The translations under genes and the position numbers were made by a program. The notes beneath the pieces were generated by a model. It worked only from the letters and a program-made list of their open reading frames with translations. It had not been told where the DNA came from and ran no database searches. Below are positions 41,134 through 49,027 of a stretch of 64,000 bases of DNA, piece by piece; the first letter of the stretch is position 1, and every line of letters begins with the position of its first letter. The DNA is from DAIDKA01 sp035943195. GTDB taxonomy: Bacteria; Pseudomonadota; Gammaproteobacteria; Steroidobacterales; Steroidobacteraceae. The stretch lies in assembly GCA_035943195.1 (NCBI GenBank), contig DASZCK010000183.1:1-64000 (forward strand), read 5' to 3'.

Positions 41134-42021
41134 CTAAGCTGCACCCAGGAAATGGTAGCGATAGACGTTCCCCTCGCGCAGGACTCGGCCCGCCGAGGGG
41201 TCACGGAAGTGCGCGGGAAAGCACACGAGGTTCTCGTCGATGGCCCGGTTGATGGTCCGCAGGCGAGTCTCGCGGGCCATTTGCGGGTCCCCGTCGAACG
41301 ACATCGTCAGATCGGGGCGCACCAGCTGTATCGGATGGTGGAGCACATCGCCCCAGAAAATCGCACGTTCGCCACCACATTCGGCCAGCACCGAAAAATT
41401 CCCGGGCGAGTGTCCGAATGCCGGCTCAAGCCAGATGCCGTCACCGATCTGCCGATGGATGACCTTGTTCTCTTCGATCAACTCTGCCTTACCCGCCTCG
41501 TAGACCGGGAATACCGAATCACGAAAGGCGCGCACATGGTCACTCTCCTCTTCCTGCGTCCCAAAATGCTCGAAATCGCGACGTGAGAACAGGTAGCGGG
41601 CATTGGCGAACGTCGGCACCCACTTCCCGTTCTCCAGTCGCGTATTCCAGCCCACGTGGTCGAAATGCAGATGCGTGCACAAGACGAGGTCAATGTCGTG
41701 CGTGCTCAAGTCCAGCTTGGCGAGATTCTCGATATAGGGCGTCTGTGCCTGGTTGACGTCCGGGATCGAGCGCCGCTTGTGGTTGCCGTTGCATGCATCG
41801 ATCAGCACGGTGAGACCGTCGAGCCGTAGCACGTAACTGTGCATGCTCATCATGAAGGCCGACTGTTCGGCAGTCGGCCCCAGGGTGTCATCTTGGTACC
41901 AGGTGGCCAGATGTGCCAGGTCCGCAGGGCGGATCCCCGGGACGATCAGGGGCATGGGCGGCCCGCTTTCCATCTCGAATACCTTCTGAACAGTCATGCG
42001 CCCCAGAGTTACCTGCCTCAT
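41134..42021 (-). CDS. Metallo-beta-lactamase-fold hydrolase
   Basis: 295 residues without a signal peptide. The MBL motifs are complete: THLHFDHVG (metal-1/2 ligands), His in FGHSPGNF, Asp in FWGDVLHH and His in FPAHFRDP. This places it in the broad quorum-quenching-lactonase/glyoxalase-II-like branch; true beta-lactamases are exported and this protein is not. The substrate is unknown. It lies 10 bp downstream of the hybrid kinase gene on the same strand and may be transcribed with it. Confidence 0.88.
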   Translation of the reverse strand: MRQVTLGRMTVQKVFEMESGPPMPLIVPGIRPADLAHLATWYQDDTLGPTAEQSAFMMSMHSYVLRLDGLTVLIDACNGNHKRRSIPDVNQAQTPYIENLAKLDLSTHDIDLVLCTHLHFDHVGWNTRLENGKWVPTFANARYLFSRRDFEHFGTQEEESDHVRAFRDSVFPVYEAGKAELIEENKVIHRQIGDGIWLEPAFGHSPGNFSVLAECGGERAIFWGDVLHHPIQLVRPDLTMSFDGDPQMARETRLRTINRAIDENLVCFPAHFRDPSAGRVLREGNVYRYHFLGAA

Positions 42022-42031
42022 CCGCTACCTC

Positions 42032-44869
42032 TCAGGTCAATGTGCTCCGCGACTCCCAGCTTCGTGCCAAGGCCTCCCGTAACTCGCGTAATCGGGCGGG
42101 CTTGCTCAAGACGCGATCCACATGCGGTGGAACGTCACCTTCAGCAGAGAGCCGGTGGCCCCAGCCGGTCAGCAACAGCACGATGGTGTCGGGCGCCGTC
42201 GTCTTCACCGCACTGGCGACCTTGCGCCCATCGACGTAAGGCATGCCCAGATCGGTAATCACCACGGGGAAGGTATTTCCAGCTCTATGGGATGCAAGGA
42301 AGGCGTCAATCCCTGCCTGCCCGCCATCCATGCTGGTGACGGTGTGACCGTCCGCCTGCAAGGTATCCACTAGCGACTTGAGCACCAACGGGTCATCGTC
42401 CACGATCAAAATACGCATGGGTGGTACCACGACGGGGCTGCCCGACGGCGCATCACCCGCAGTTGGCGTGGGCGGTATCGGGAAGCGCAGGCGCATGGTG
42501 GTACCCTTGCCGACCGCGCTCTCGATCTCAATCTCGGCGCTGTGACGCTGCACCGTCCCATACACCATGGCCAGACCGAGCCCCGTGCCACGCTCGCCCT
42601 TGGTGGTGAAGAATGGTTCGAGACATTTGCGTCGCGTCTCCTCATCCATTCCCACCCCGCTATCAATGACCTCCAGGCACACGTACCTGCGCGCTTCCGA
42701 ATCCGCCAAATCAGTGCCCCCGTCCTGCACCACGGATGTCCGCAGGGTCAACGGACCGCCGCCGGGCATCGCATCGACGGCGTTGAAGATGAGATTGGTG
42801 AGCGCTTCGCGAATTTCGTTGTCGGCGCCCATGATCTGGGGCAGCCCCTGTGCAAAATCAGTGCGCATCTCGATGACAATGCCGCGCCGCTGCGCCATGT
42901 CGCTCCATCGGGCGCGGGTGAGATCGACCACCTGCTGCGCCAGGTTGTTCATGTCGACCGCCCGCAGTGTCATCTGCGGCTCTCGCTGCCGGTAGAACTC
43001 GCGCATGCGTGAGACGGTTTGCGCGACATCTCCGACGGCGCGCAGGATAGTTTCGAGGTGGCTGCGCGCCCGGGGACTCAAGTCCGGTTCCTGCTCCAGC
43101 AACGTTTCGGCGTAGAGCGACATCGGTGAGATCGCATTATTGATGTCATGGGCGATACCGCTCGCCATCTGGCCCAGTGCGAGCAGCCGTTCCTGTTGCA
43201 GGACCGCCTTCTGCGTCAGCCGCAGGTCATCGTAGGCCTGTTGCAAGGCGCTGTAGAGCTGCGCCTGATGGGCCGCCAGGGCGACATGCTCGCTCGATTG
43301 CTTGAGGAACTCGCACTCGCCACTGCTGAAGCTGCGCGGTTGCTGACGCGCGGCGATGAGTACGCCAAACACCTTGCTCTCGACCAGCAAGGGGGCCGCC
43401 ACCATCGCCTTGAGCCCCCCCTTCGCCAGCCGCCGAGGGAAGGGAAACGGAACCTCACCGATATCGGGCTCGTATACCAGCCGACCGCGCACGCACTGCG
43501 ACAGGCCATTCTCGTCAATCGCGATACGCGCTTGCGCCGTCATGGCAATCTCGATCGCCAGCGATTCGCTGCGCCGGCCCACGCTCGAGACCGTCAATCC
43601 ATTCTCGGCAGGCTCGTACAGGCATATGCAACAGAAGTCCAAGGGCAACTCGTCTTCAAGGGTGCGGATGACCACCTGGAAAATGCTCTGCGTATCCTGG
43701 CGTTCGCCGATGGCCCGCGTGATCTGCTGCAACAGACTCAATCGCGCCAGCTGCGCCTGTACCTTGCGCTCGGCGAGCCGGCGGTCAGAAATATCGCGGG
43801 CGATTTTGGATGCGCCAACAATGGCGCCATGACTGTCCCGAATGGGCGAAATGGTCACCGATACGTCAATCGGCTGACCATCCTTTCCCACGCGCACCGT
43901 CTCGAAATGCTCGGTTGCTTCACCGCGGGCGATTCGCGCGAGAATGGCAGGTTCCTCTGCCGAACGCTCCGGGGGGATGATCAGCGTAGTGGGTTTTCCT
44001 ACTGCCTCCGCCTCCAAATAGCCAAAGAGCCGGGTGGCGCCACCGTTCCAGCTGGTGATGATGCCCCCCGGATCCGCACCGATGACGGCATCGTCCGAGA
44101 ATTCGATGATCGCGGCCAGGCGTGCGAGCTCGGCCGTGCGCTGCTCAACGCGAAGTTCGAGATGCTCGTTCGCCCCCTGCAGAGCACGCTCGGCCCGCAT
44201 CCGTCCTGCAAAGTCCCGACGGAGCGCGAGCAGGGCCAGGGCGACGATGGCGCAGGCGACCAAGGCGCTGGCAAGGATGATCGCCTTGGCCTGGATCGAA
44301 CTTTCATTCCTTGAGCGCTCACGTTCCGCCAACAAGGCCGTCTCGGCCGACTCCATCTCATCGATGACGCTGCGAATCTGATCGTGAAACCGCTTGCCCG
44401 TCCCGGTAAGAACTTCGTTGCGCGCCGCCTCGAAACCCTGCGTCCGCCGCAGTTCGACGACATAGCGCAAATTCTCGAGCCGCTCCCGAGCGAGCGCGGT
44501 CACGGTGTCGAGCCGGTGCTGCTGGGCAGGGTTGTCAACGATCAGTCGGCGCAGCAGCTCGCCATCGGTACCAACAAGCTGTGCCGATTTCCGATACGGC
44601 TCGAGGTAGCCCTCGTCACCCGTGATTACATAGCCGCGCTCTGCGGTTTCCGAATCCGTGGCCGCCGCCAACAGCAGTTCCAGGCGGATCAGGACCTCAT
44701 GGGTGTGGGCAACCCACGCGGCGTTTTGGTTCAGTCGACGGACGCTGTCGTAAGAGACCAGGGCAACGACGCCCAGGCATGCCAGCGCGAAGAAAAACCC
44801 AAGCCAGATTTTGCGCTCCGTTGATCGCAGCAGCGTAGCGGGGATCTCACGCTCTGCGCCGTCGCTCAT
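42032..44869 (-). CDS. Hybrid sensor histidine kinase (CHASE3-PAS-GAF-HisKA-HATPase-REC)
   Basis: 945 residues. Two N-terminal membrane helices enclose a CHASE3-type periplasmic domain (ERGYVITGDEGYLEPYR). A PAS domain (IIEFSDDAVIGADPGGIITSWNGGATRLFGY) and GAF domain (LLQQITRAIGERQ, ELPLDFCCICLYEP) follow. The kinase core has phosphoacceptor His in ASGIAHDINNAISP, N-box NLIFNAVDAMP, and DSGVGMDEETRRKCLEPFFTTKGERGTGLGLAMV. The C-terminal receiver has Asp in VVITDLGMPYVDG and Lys in VLSKPARL. There is no separate output domain, so a phosphorelay to another protein is expected. The start is the ATG at 44869. Confidence 0.94.
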   Translation of the reverse strand: MSDGAEREIPATLLRSTERKIWLGFFFALACLGVVALVSYDSVRRLNQNAAWVAHTHEVLIRLELLLAAATDSETAERGYVITGDEGYLEPYRKSAQLVGTDGELLRRLIVDNPAQQHRLDTVTALARERLENLRYVVELRRTQGFEAARNEVLTGTGKRFHDQIRSVIDEMESAETALLAERERSRNESSIQAKAIILASALVACAIVALALLALRRDFAGRMRAERALQGANEHLELRVEQRTAELARLAAIIEFSDDAVIGADPGGIITSWNGGATRLFGYLEAEAVGKPTTLIIPPERSAEEPAILARIARGEATEHFETVRVGKDGQPIDVSVTISPIRDSHGAIVGASKIARDISDRRLAERKVQAQLARLSLLQQITRAIGERQDTQSIFQVVIRTLEDELPLDFCCICLYEPAENGLTVSSVGRRSESLAIEIAMTAQARIAIDENGLSQCVRGRLVYEPDIGEVPFPFPRRLAKGGLKAMVAAPLLVESKVFGVLIAARQQPRSFSSGECEFLKQSSEHVALAAHQAQLYSALQQAYDDLRLTQKAVLQQERLLALGQMASGIAHDINNAISPMSLYAETLLEQEPDLSPRARSHLETILRAVGDVAQTVSRMREFYRQREPQMTLRAVDMNNLAQQVVDLTRARWSDMAQRRGIVIEMRTDFAQGLPQIMGADNEIREALTNLIFNAVDAMPGGGPLTLRTSVVQDGGTDLADSEARRYVCLEVIDSGVGMDEETRRKCLEPFFTTKGERGTGLGLAMVYGTVQRHSAEIEIESAVGKGTTMRLRFPIPPTPTAGDAPSGSPVVVPPMRILIVDDDPLVLKSLVDTLQADGHTVTSMDGGQAGIDAFLASHRAGNTFPVVITDLGMPYVDGRKVASAVKTTAPDTIVLLLTGWGHRLSAEGDVPPHVDRVLSKPARLRELREALARSWESRSTLT

Positions 44870-44977
44870 CGCCCTGCCCTTCCGCCTCGCCCCGATGCGC
44901 GGTATTGTGCCCCCGAAACGACCTTGCTGCCAGGAAATGCTGTGGGCACGGGGTCGCAGCCCACTCGGGCCCGCGAG

Positions 44978-47296
44978 CTAACTCTGGAACGGGAACTGCC
45001 TATCGTTCTCGGCCAACAGCTCAATGAGCTGCTTGCTCGGCAAAGGCTGGCTCAGAAAGTACCCTTGAAGATGGTCGCACCCGAGGTCACAAAGTATTTT
45101 GAGCTGCTGTTCGGTCTCGACTCCTTCTGCGACTACCGTCATGCCGATCGCATGTGCCAGGGTGATGATGGTGGACACCAAGGTCGGCCCCAGCGAATCG
45201 GTGAACAGGCGTGTCGTGAAGGTCTTGTCTATCTTGAGCGTATCGATGGGCAGATCCGACAGACGGCTCAGCGAAGAATAGCCGGTTCCAAAGTCATCTA
45301 TCGCGATCCGAACTCCGGACTCTCGCAGGGCCTTGAGTTCACGGACAGCGACATCGCTGTCGTCGAGCAATGCACCCTCGGTAATTTCAATATCAAGACT
45401 GCCGGCGCCGCACTCGTGGTTCAGCTGCAGGAATCTCTTGGCGAACTGCGGGTAGCGCAGTTCCCGCGGTGAGACGTTGACGGCAATCCGCACCTTCGGC
45501 AGTCCCAGCCGCCGCCAGTTCTGGACGTCCTCGGCGGCCTGGCGGATCACCCATTCCCCGACAGTCGCAATCAGGCCGGTCGACTCCAATACGGATAGGA
45601 AGGCGGCCGGGGAAACCACGCCCTCATCCGGACTGCGCCAGCGAATCAACCCTTCCACGCTGTCGATGCGCCGCGTCCTCGCGTTGAACTCCGGTTGGTA
45701 GTGCAGTTCAAACTCTTTGCGCTCGATGGCAAGTCGCAGCTTATGCTCCAGAGCCAAGCGGCCGACCACCGCCGACCGCTGGACGTTGCTGAATTGCACC
45801 AGGCGATGGCCACCTGCACGGGCATCGCCAAGCGCCGCCTCGGCGTTCTGCACCAACACGTCCGCGCTGGTCCCGTCCTCGGGCCCGACCGCGACGCCGG
45901 TCTTGATGATCGCCGGGATGGAGCGCAGCTCAATATCAAACGGGCGGCCAAAAATGGCCCCCAGGCGTTCCTGTAACGTTGCCAGCGGGTCCGACGAGCC
46001 AGACGCGCTGCCCAGCGCCACCGCGAAGGTACCCCCGCCCAGATGCGCCACGAATTCAGTGTGGTGAAAGCCGCTGCGCAGGCGCTCGGACACCAGCTGC
46101 AGCAGCCGATCACCGATGTGCCGGCCGAACGAGTCATTGATGACGCTGAGCTTCTCGATGTCGAATACCGCAACGGCGCAGCGCGCCGCACCGCGCGACC
46201 CGGATATCAGCCGGCCGAGGCGGTCGCAGAACAGACGGCGCTTCGCAAGTCCGGTGTTCGGGTCGAAATACGCCAGGAAGCGCACCTCGTTATCCTTTTG
46301 CAGGAACTGCAGCGCGAAGGAGAGGTTTGCAGCAACCTCGTGCAGCATCGCCAGTTCCTCCTCGATCAGCGCCCTGGAGTCGGGCGCCACCAGGATCAAC
46401 ACTCCCCACACTGTGCTGTCCAGCAGCAGCGGCAAAGTCACGGCGCGGCGGGAGCTGATGCGCTGGAGCACGAAGTTGAGCGCATCGCCCACGTCCAACT
46501 TGGTGGTCTCATCGCAGACCACAAACCTGCCTTTGACGATGACCTGGCCAACGATGCTCGTTTCGTTCGGAATTGAAGTAGAAACTGCGGCCCGCAGGCG
46601 CTCCACGGTAGCGCGCTCGAGCCCGTTGCTCGCCACGACGTCGAGTCCCGGGCCATCGGACTGCTTGAGCAAGGCCACGGCGATGGGGTACCCCCCGACC
46701 ATGACGGCGAGGCGACAGGCTTCATTGAACAGCGCGGCACGGTCCCTGATACGTATGACGGCGCCATTTATGCCGCTGAGCATGCGCAAGACGCGAGTCA
46801 AACGCGCGATCTGCAATTCCTGACGCTTGCGTTCCGCGCGGGTTTCGGCGTCGTCCAGTGCCCGCGTGATCGCCGGTACCAGGCGCGCCAAGTTGTGCTT
46901 CAGGACATAGTCCAAGGCACCGCGCTGCAAGGCGTCTATGGCGCACTCTTCGCCGATGGTTCCCGAGACAAAGATGAACGGCACGTCCGGACTCACTTCG
47001 CGGACGATCCGCAGCGCGGATAACCCGTCGAACCCTGGGAGGGTGAAGTCCGACAGCACTACATCCGGGCGAAAGTGCGCGAGCTCGCTGCGCAGTTGCG
47101 ATTCGTCGGCCACACAGCGCCACTGCGCGGCAACCCCCGCCTCGCGAACCTGGCGCATGACGAGCTCTGCGTCAATTTCCGCATCTTCGACCAGAAGGAT
47201 GCGAGTACCGCTGTGTAGACTTCGCGGAAGTTTTTTTGCTTCAGATGACACGACTTCCTGCCGATCACGCGATCCAGGCTGCACGGACCGCCACAA
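44978..47296 (-). CDS. REC-GAF-GGDEF(degenerate)-EAL protein
   Basis: 772 residues from the ATG at 47296; the first 20 residues are poorly conserved, and a start nearer the REC domain is possible. The receiver is RILLVEDAEIDAELV with Asp in DVVLSDFTLPGFDG, followed by a GAF domain (NEACRLAVMVGGYPIAVALL). In the GGDEF position LGGGTF replaces GGDEF, so cyclase activity is unlikely. The EAL domain is nearly intact: EGLIRWRSP (EGL for EAL), NVSPRELR, IEITEGALLDD, DDFGTGYSSLSRLSDLPIDTLKID and EGVETEQQL. The predicted activity is a c-di-GMP phosphodiesterase, possibly allosterically controlled by the dead GGDEF. It lies just upstream of the hybrid kinase, its likely phosphate donor. Confidence 0.9.
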   Translation of the reverse strand: MWRSVQPGSRDRQEVVSSEAKKLPRSLHSGTRILLVEDAEIDAELVMRQVREAGVAAQWRCVADESQLRSELAHFRPDVVLSDFTLPGFDGLSALRIVREVSPDVPFIFVSGTIGEECAIDALQRGALDYVLKHNLARLVPAITRALDDAETRAERKRQELQIARLTRVLRMLSGINGAVIRIRDRAALFNEACRLAVMVGGYPIAVALLKQSDGPGLDVVASNGLERATVERLRAAVSTSIPNETSIVGQVIVKGRFVVCDETTKLDVGDALNFVLQRISSRRAVTLPLLLDSTVWGVLILVAPDSRALIEEELAMLHEVAANLSFALQFLQKDNEVRFLAYFDPNTGLAKRRLFCDRLGRLISGSRGAARCAVAVFDIEKLSVINDSFGRHIGDRLLQLVSERLRSGFHHTEFVAHLGGGTFAVALGSASGSSDPLATLQERLGAIFGRPFDIELRSIPAIIKTGVAVGPEDGTSADVLVQNAEAALGDARAGGHRLVQFSNVQRSAVVGRLALEHKLRLAIERKEFELHYQPEFNARTRRIDSVEGLIRWRSPDEGVVSPAAFLSVLESTGLIATVGEWVIRQAAEDVQNWRRLGLPKVRIAVNVSPRELRYPQFAKRFLQLNHECGAGSLDIEITEGALLDDSDVAVRELKALRESGVRIAIDDFGTGYSSLSRLSDLPIDTLKIDKTFTTRLFTDSLGPTLVSTIITLAHAIGMTVVAEGVETEQQLKILCDLGCDHLQGYFLSQPLPSKQLIELLAENDRQFPFQS

Positions 47297-47434
47297 AACT
47301 TACGGCCACCTGACACCCTAGCACTTGGGCTGCGCTTCCCCAATGTGCACCAGATTAAGGTGCGACCTGAATGCGTGATCCGCGTCGCAGTTCGAAGGAT
47401 TTGCCGGCCCACGGACCCGGCGGCGATTGCCCAG

Positions 47435-47449
47435 GTAGCGGCCCGCTAC
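47435..47449. other. Short perfect inverted repeat spanning the porin stop codon
   Basis: GTAGCGG-C-CCGCTAC is a 7-1-7 repeat that includes the TAG stop of the alginate-export-like gene at 47446-47448. No T-run follows on the minus strand. It may stabilise the transcript end. Its functional significance is unproven. Confidence 0.3.
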
Positions 47450-48711
47450 AAGATGTATTCAATCTGCGCCCAGAACTTTTCCGTGTCACGGGCGATGGCC
47501 AGCGGCGTTGCGACCGCGGAGGTGAAATCCGCGTATTTGAATGTGGCGGCATACTGATGCCACTTGCCTACGAGCAACAGGTCCCTCTCTTTACCGTAGG
47601 CTATGCTGATTCGCTCCGCATCATAGTCGTGGTAGACGGCCGTGACCGCGAGGGAGTCGAGGCACGTCACCTGCTTGATCGTCCAATTGACTGTGGCATA
47701 GCGGTCGTCGATGCCATCGGCCGGCGTCGTCAGGAATTTGTCGGCCCAACCCTGAAACAAGTGCAAAGTGGCCAGCGGCGTCGCAAATCCGACGGTGCCA
47801 TTACCATGCAGCGTCTCATCGCCCAGCGTCAACGTGACTCCGGCAACGCTCGCTTTGATCTCGGCGAGAAAATAGTTGTTGTGGAATTCCAGTGGATTGT
47901 CAGCGCGCGGTGTCTGCGAAGCATAGGATACGGTGTAACCCAACCGGACGTCGGAGACCGGCCAAGTACCGCCCAGTCGACCGCCCGTCGTTGAGGTTGA
48001 GCCGCGTCGCGGGTCGAGCGCGCCGGCGAGACCGCTGATGGGATCGAAATCCAGCAGATAGGTGAAGGCGGTGAGAGTACCGATCGGCAGAACGTAGCCG
48101 GCATTGATCAGGTAACTGTCGCCCTTATAGGTTCCCTGCGGCGAATCGTGGCCATAGATTCTATTCACCCGGTCCAGCGCCGTCAGGTCAATGGTGAAAT
48201 TTGGAAGCGACTGATTCACGATCCGCACCGCGTCGAAGGTCACCTCGTTCTGCCGCCACCCCGAATTACCGACGAAGCGCTGGTCATCCAGAATGATGCG
48301 CTGGCGCCCGACAGTGAGCGTGGTCTTCGGCAAAGTCTTGTTCACGAGCTGCGCGCGATTCACCACGAGGTTGCGTGGATCGGCGACCACCGGAAATTGC
48401 GTATACGAGGAAACGGCATTGTCCGGGCGGTACGCCCGATCAAAGGGCAGCATGACCTCTCCTTCTACCAGGAGGCTGGTATCAAGGAATCGCCCGGTCT
48501 GTGCGCCCACTCTGAGGCGCAGGGTATTGGCGTCGGCGTTGCTGGGAAGCCCTGTCTGCTCAACCTCCTCGTGGCGCAGGCGGACATCAATGAGCGGCGT
48601 GGTCGCGAGCAGCGCCTGAGACAAACTTTGTGTTTCATCAGCGTATGCAGCAGCGGGCAGCATCAAGGTGATCTGGAAAAAGTGAATTCGCATCGTGGTC
48701 ATTCGTTTCAT
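47446..48711 (-). CDS. Alginate-export-type outer-membrane beta-barrel (porin)
   Basis: 421 residues with an N-terminal signal peptide (about 1-24, cleavage after AYA). Met4 or Met7 could be the true start. The sequence is dominated by amphipathic beta-strands such as DANTLRLRVGAQTGRFLDTSLLVEGE, LVVNRAQLVNKTLPKTTLTVGRQRI and VRLGYTVSYASQTP, and ends in the barrel-type EKFWAQIEYIL. Strand spacing and motifs (GRQRI, VDRVNRIYGHDS-like loop) agree with the alginate_exp porin family. The transported molecule is unknown; small acidic or phenolic compounds are also carried by such porins. Confidence 0.8.
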   Translation of the reverse strand: MKRMTTMRIHFFQITLMLPAAAYADETQSLSQALLATTPLIDVRLRHEEVEQTGLPSNADANTLRLRVGAQTGRFLDTSLLVEGEVMLPFDRAYRPDNAVSSYTQFPVVADPRNLVVNRAQLVNKTLPKTTLTVGRQRIILDDQRFVGNSGWRQNEVTFDAVRIVNQSLPNFTIDLTALDRVNRIYGHDSPQGTYKGDSYLINAGYVLPIGTLTAFTYLLDFDPISGLAGALDPRRGSTSTTGGRLGGTWPVSDVRLGYTVSYASQTPRADNPLEFHNNYFLAEIKASVAGVTLTLGDETLHGNGTVGFATPLATLHLFQGWADKFLTTPADGIDDRYATVNWTIKQVTCLDSLAVTAVYHDYDAERISIAYGKERDLLLVGKWHQYAATFKYADFTSAVATPLAIARDTEKFWAQIEYIL

Positions 48712-49027
48712 TCGATTTGTTCCTTACCTGAGCGATCGGTTTGCGGGCCCGCGCGTTTCACGCGGACAAAAAAATGCCGCCGGCGGTGCGCGTCGCAGTG
48801 CGAGGCGTACGGGCTGGCGGCATTGCCATTGCAGATCCGACTTTGGACCTGCGGTTGTCAGGCGCTCTCAGTGCGCCTGCATTTCACTCAGAAGCAACAT
48901 CTGTGCCACGACTTTGTAATTGGCTGATTCCATGGAGCGTCAACGGGTTATCTCAAATAGCCTGGGTTTCCTTAACTCAAATACGGAACGCGCCGGATGC
49001 GTTCGGTGCGTAATGCACCAGCGATGC
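48712..49027. other. Intergenic region between porin and kelch genes (316 bp)
   Basis: Besides the two hairpins described separately (terminator 48768-48824; hairpin 48752-48764) nothing coding was found. The upstream half (about 48830-49020) shows no clear promoter or operator on either strand. The presence of two adjacent hairpins ahead of the porin suggests transcriptional or mRNA-level regulation. Confidence 0.5.
48768..48824 (-). terminator. Rho-independent terminator in the leader of the porin gene
   Basis: On the minus strand AATGCCGCC (48824-48816) pairs perfectly with GGCGGCATT (48781-48773), followed by a run of five T (48772-48768). The loop of about 34 nt may itself fold. The structure ends 57 bp upstream of the porin start codon and about 200 bp downstream of the kelch gene end. 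It could therefore end the kelch transcript or act as an attenuator of the porin. A second smaller hairpin (CGCGT-GAA-ACGCG, 48752-48764) lies just downstream. Confidence 0.65.

Noticed and set aside
41134..42021. The metallo-beta-lactamase-fold protein as an antibiotic resistance enzyme
   Set aside because: No signal peptide and motifs of the lactonase/glyoxalase branch.
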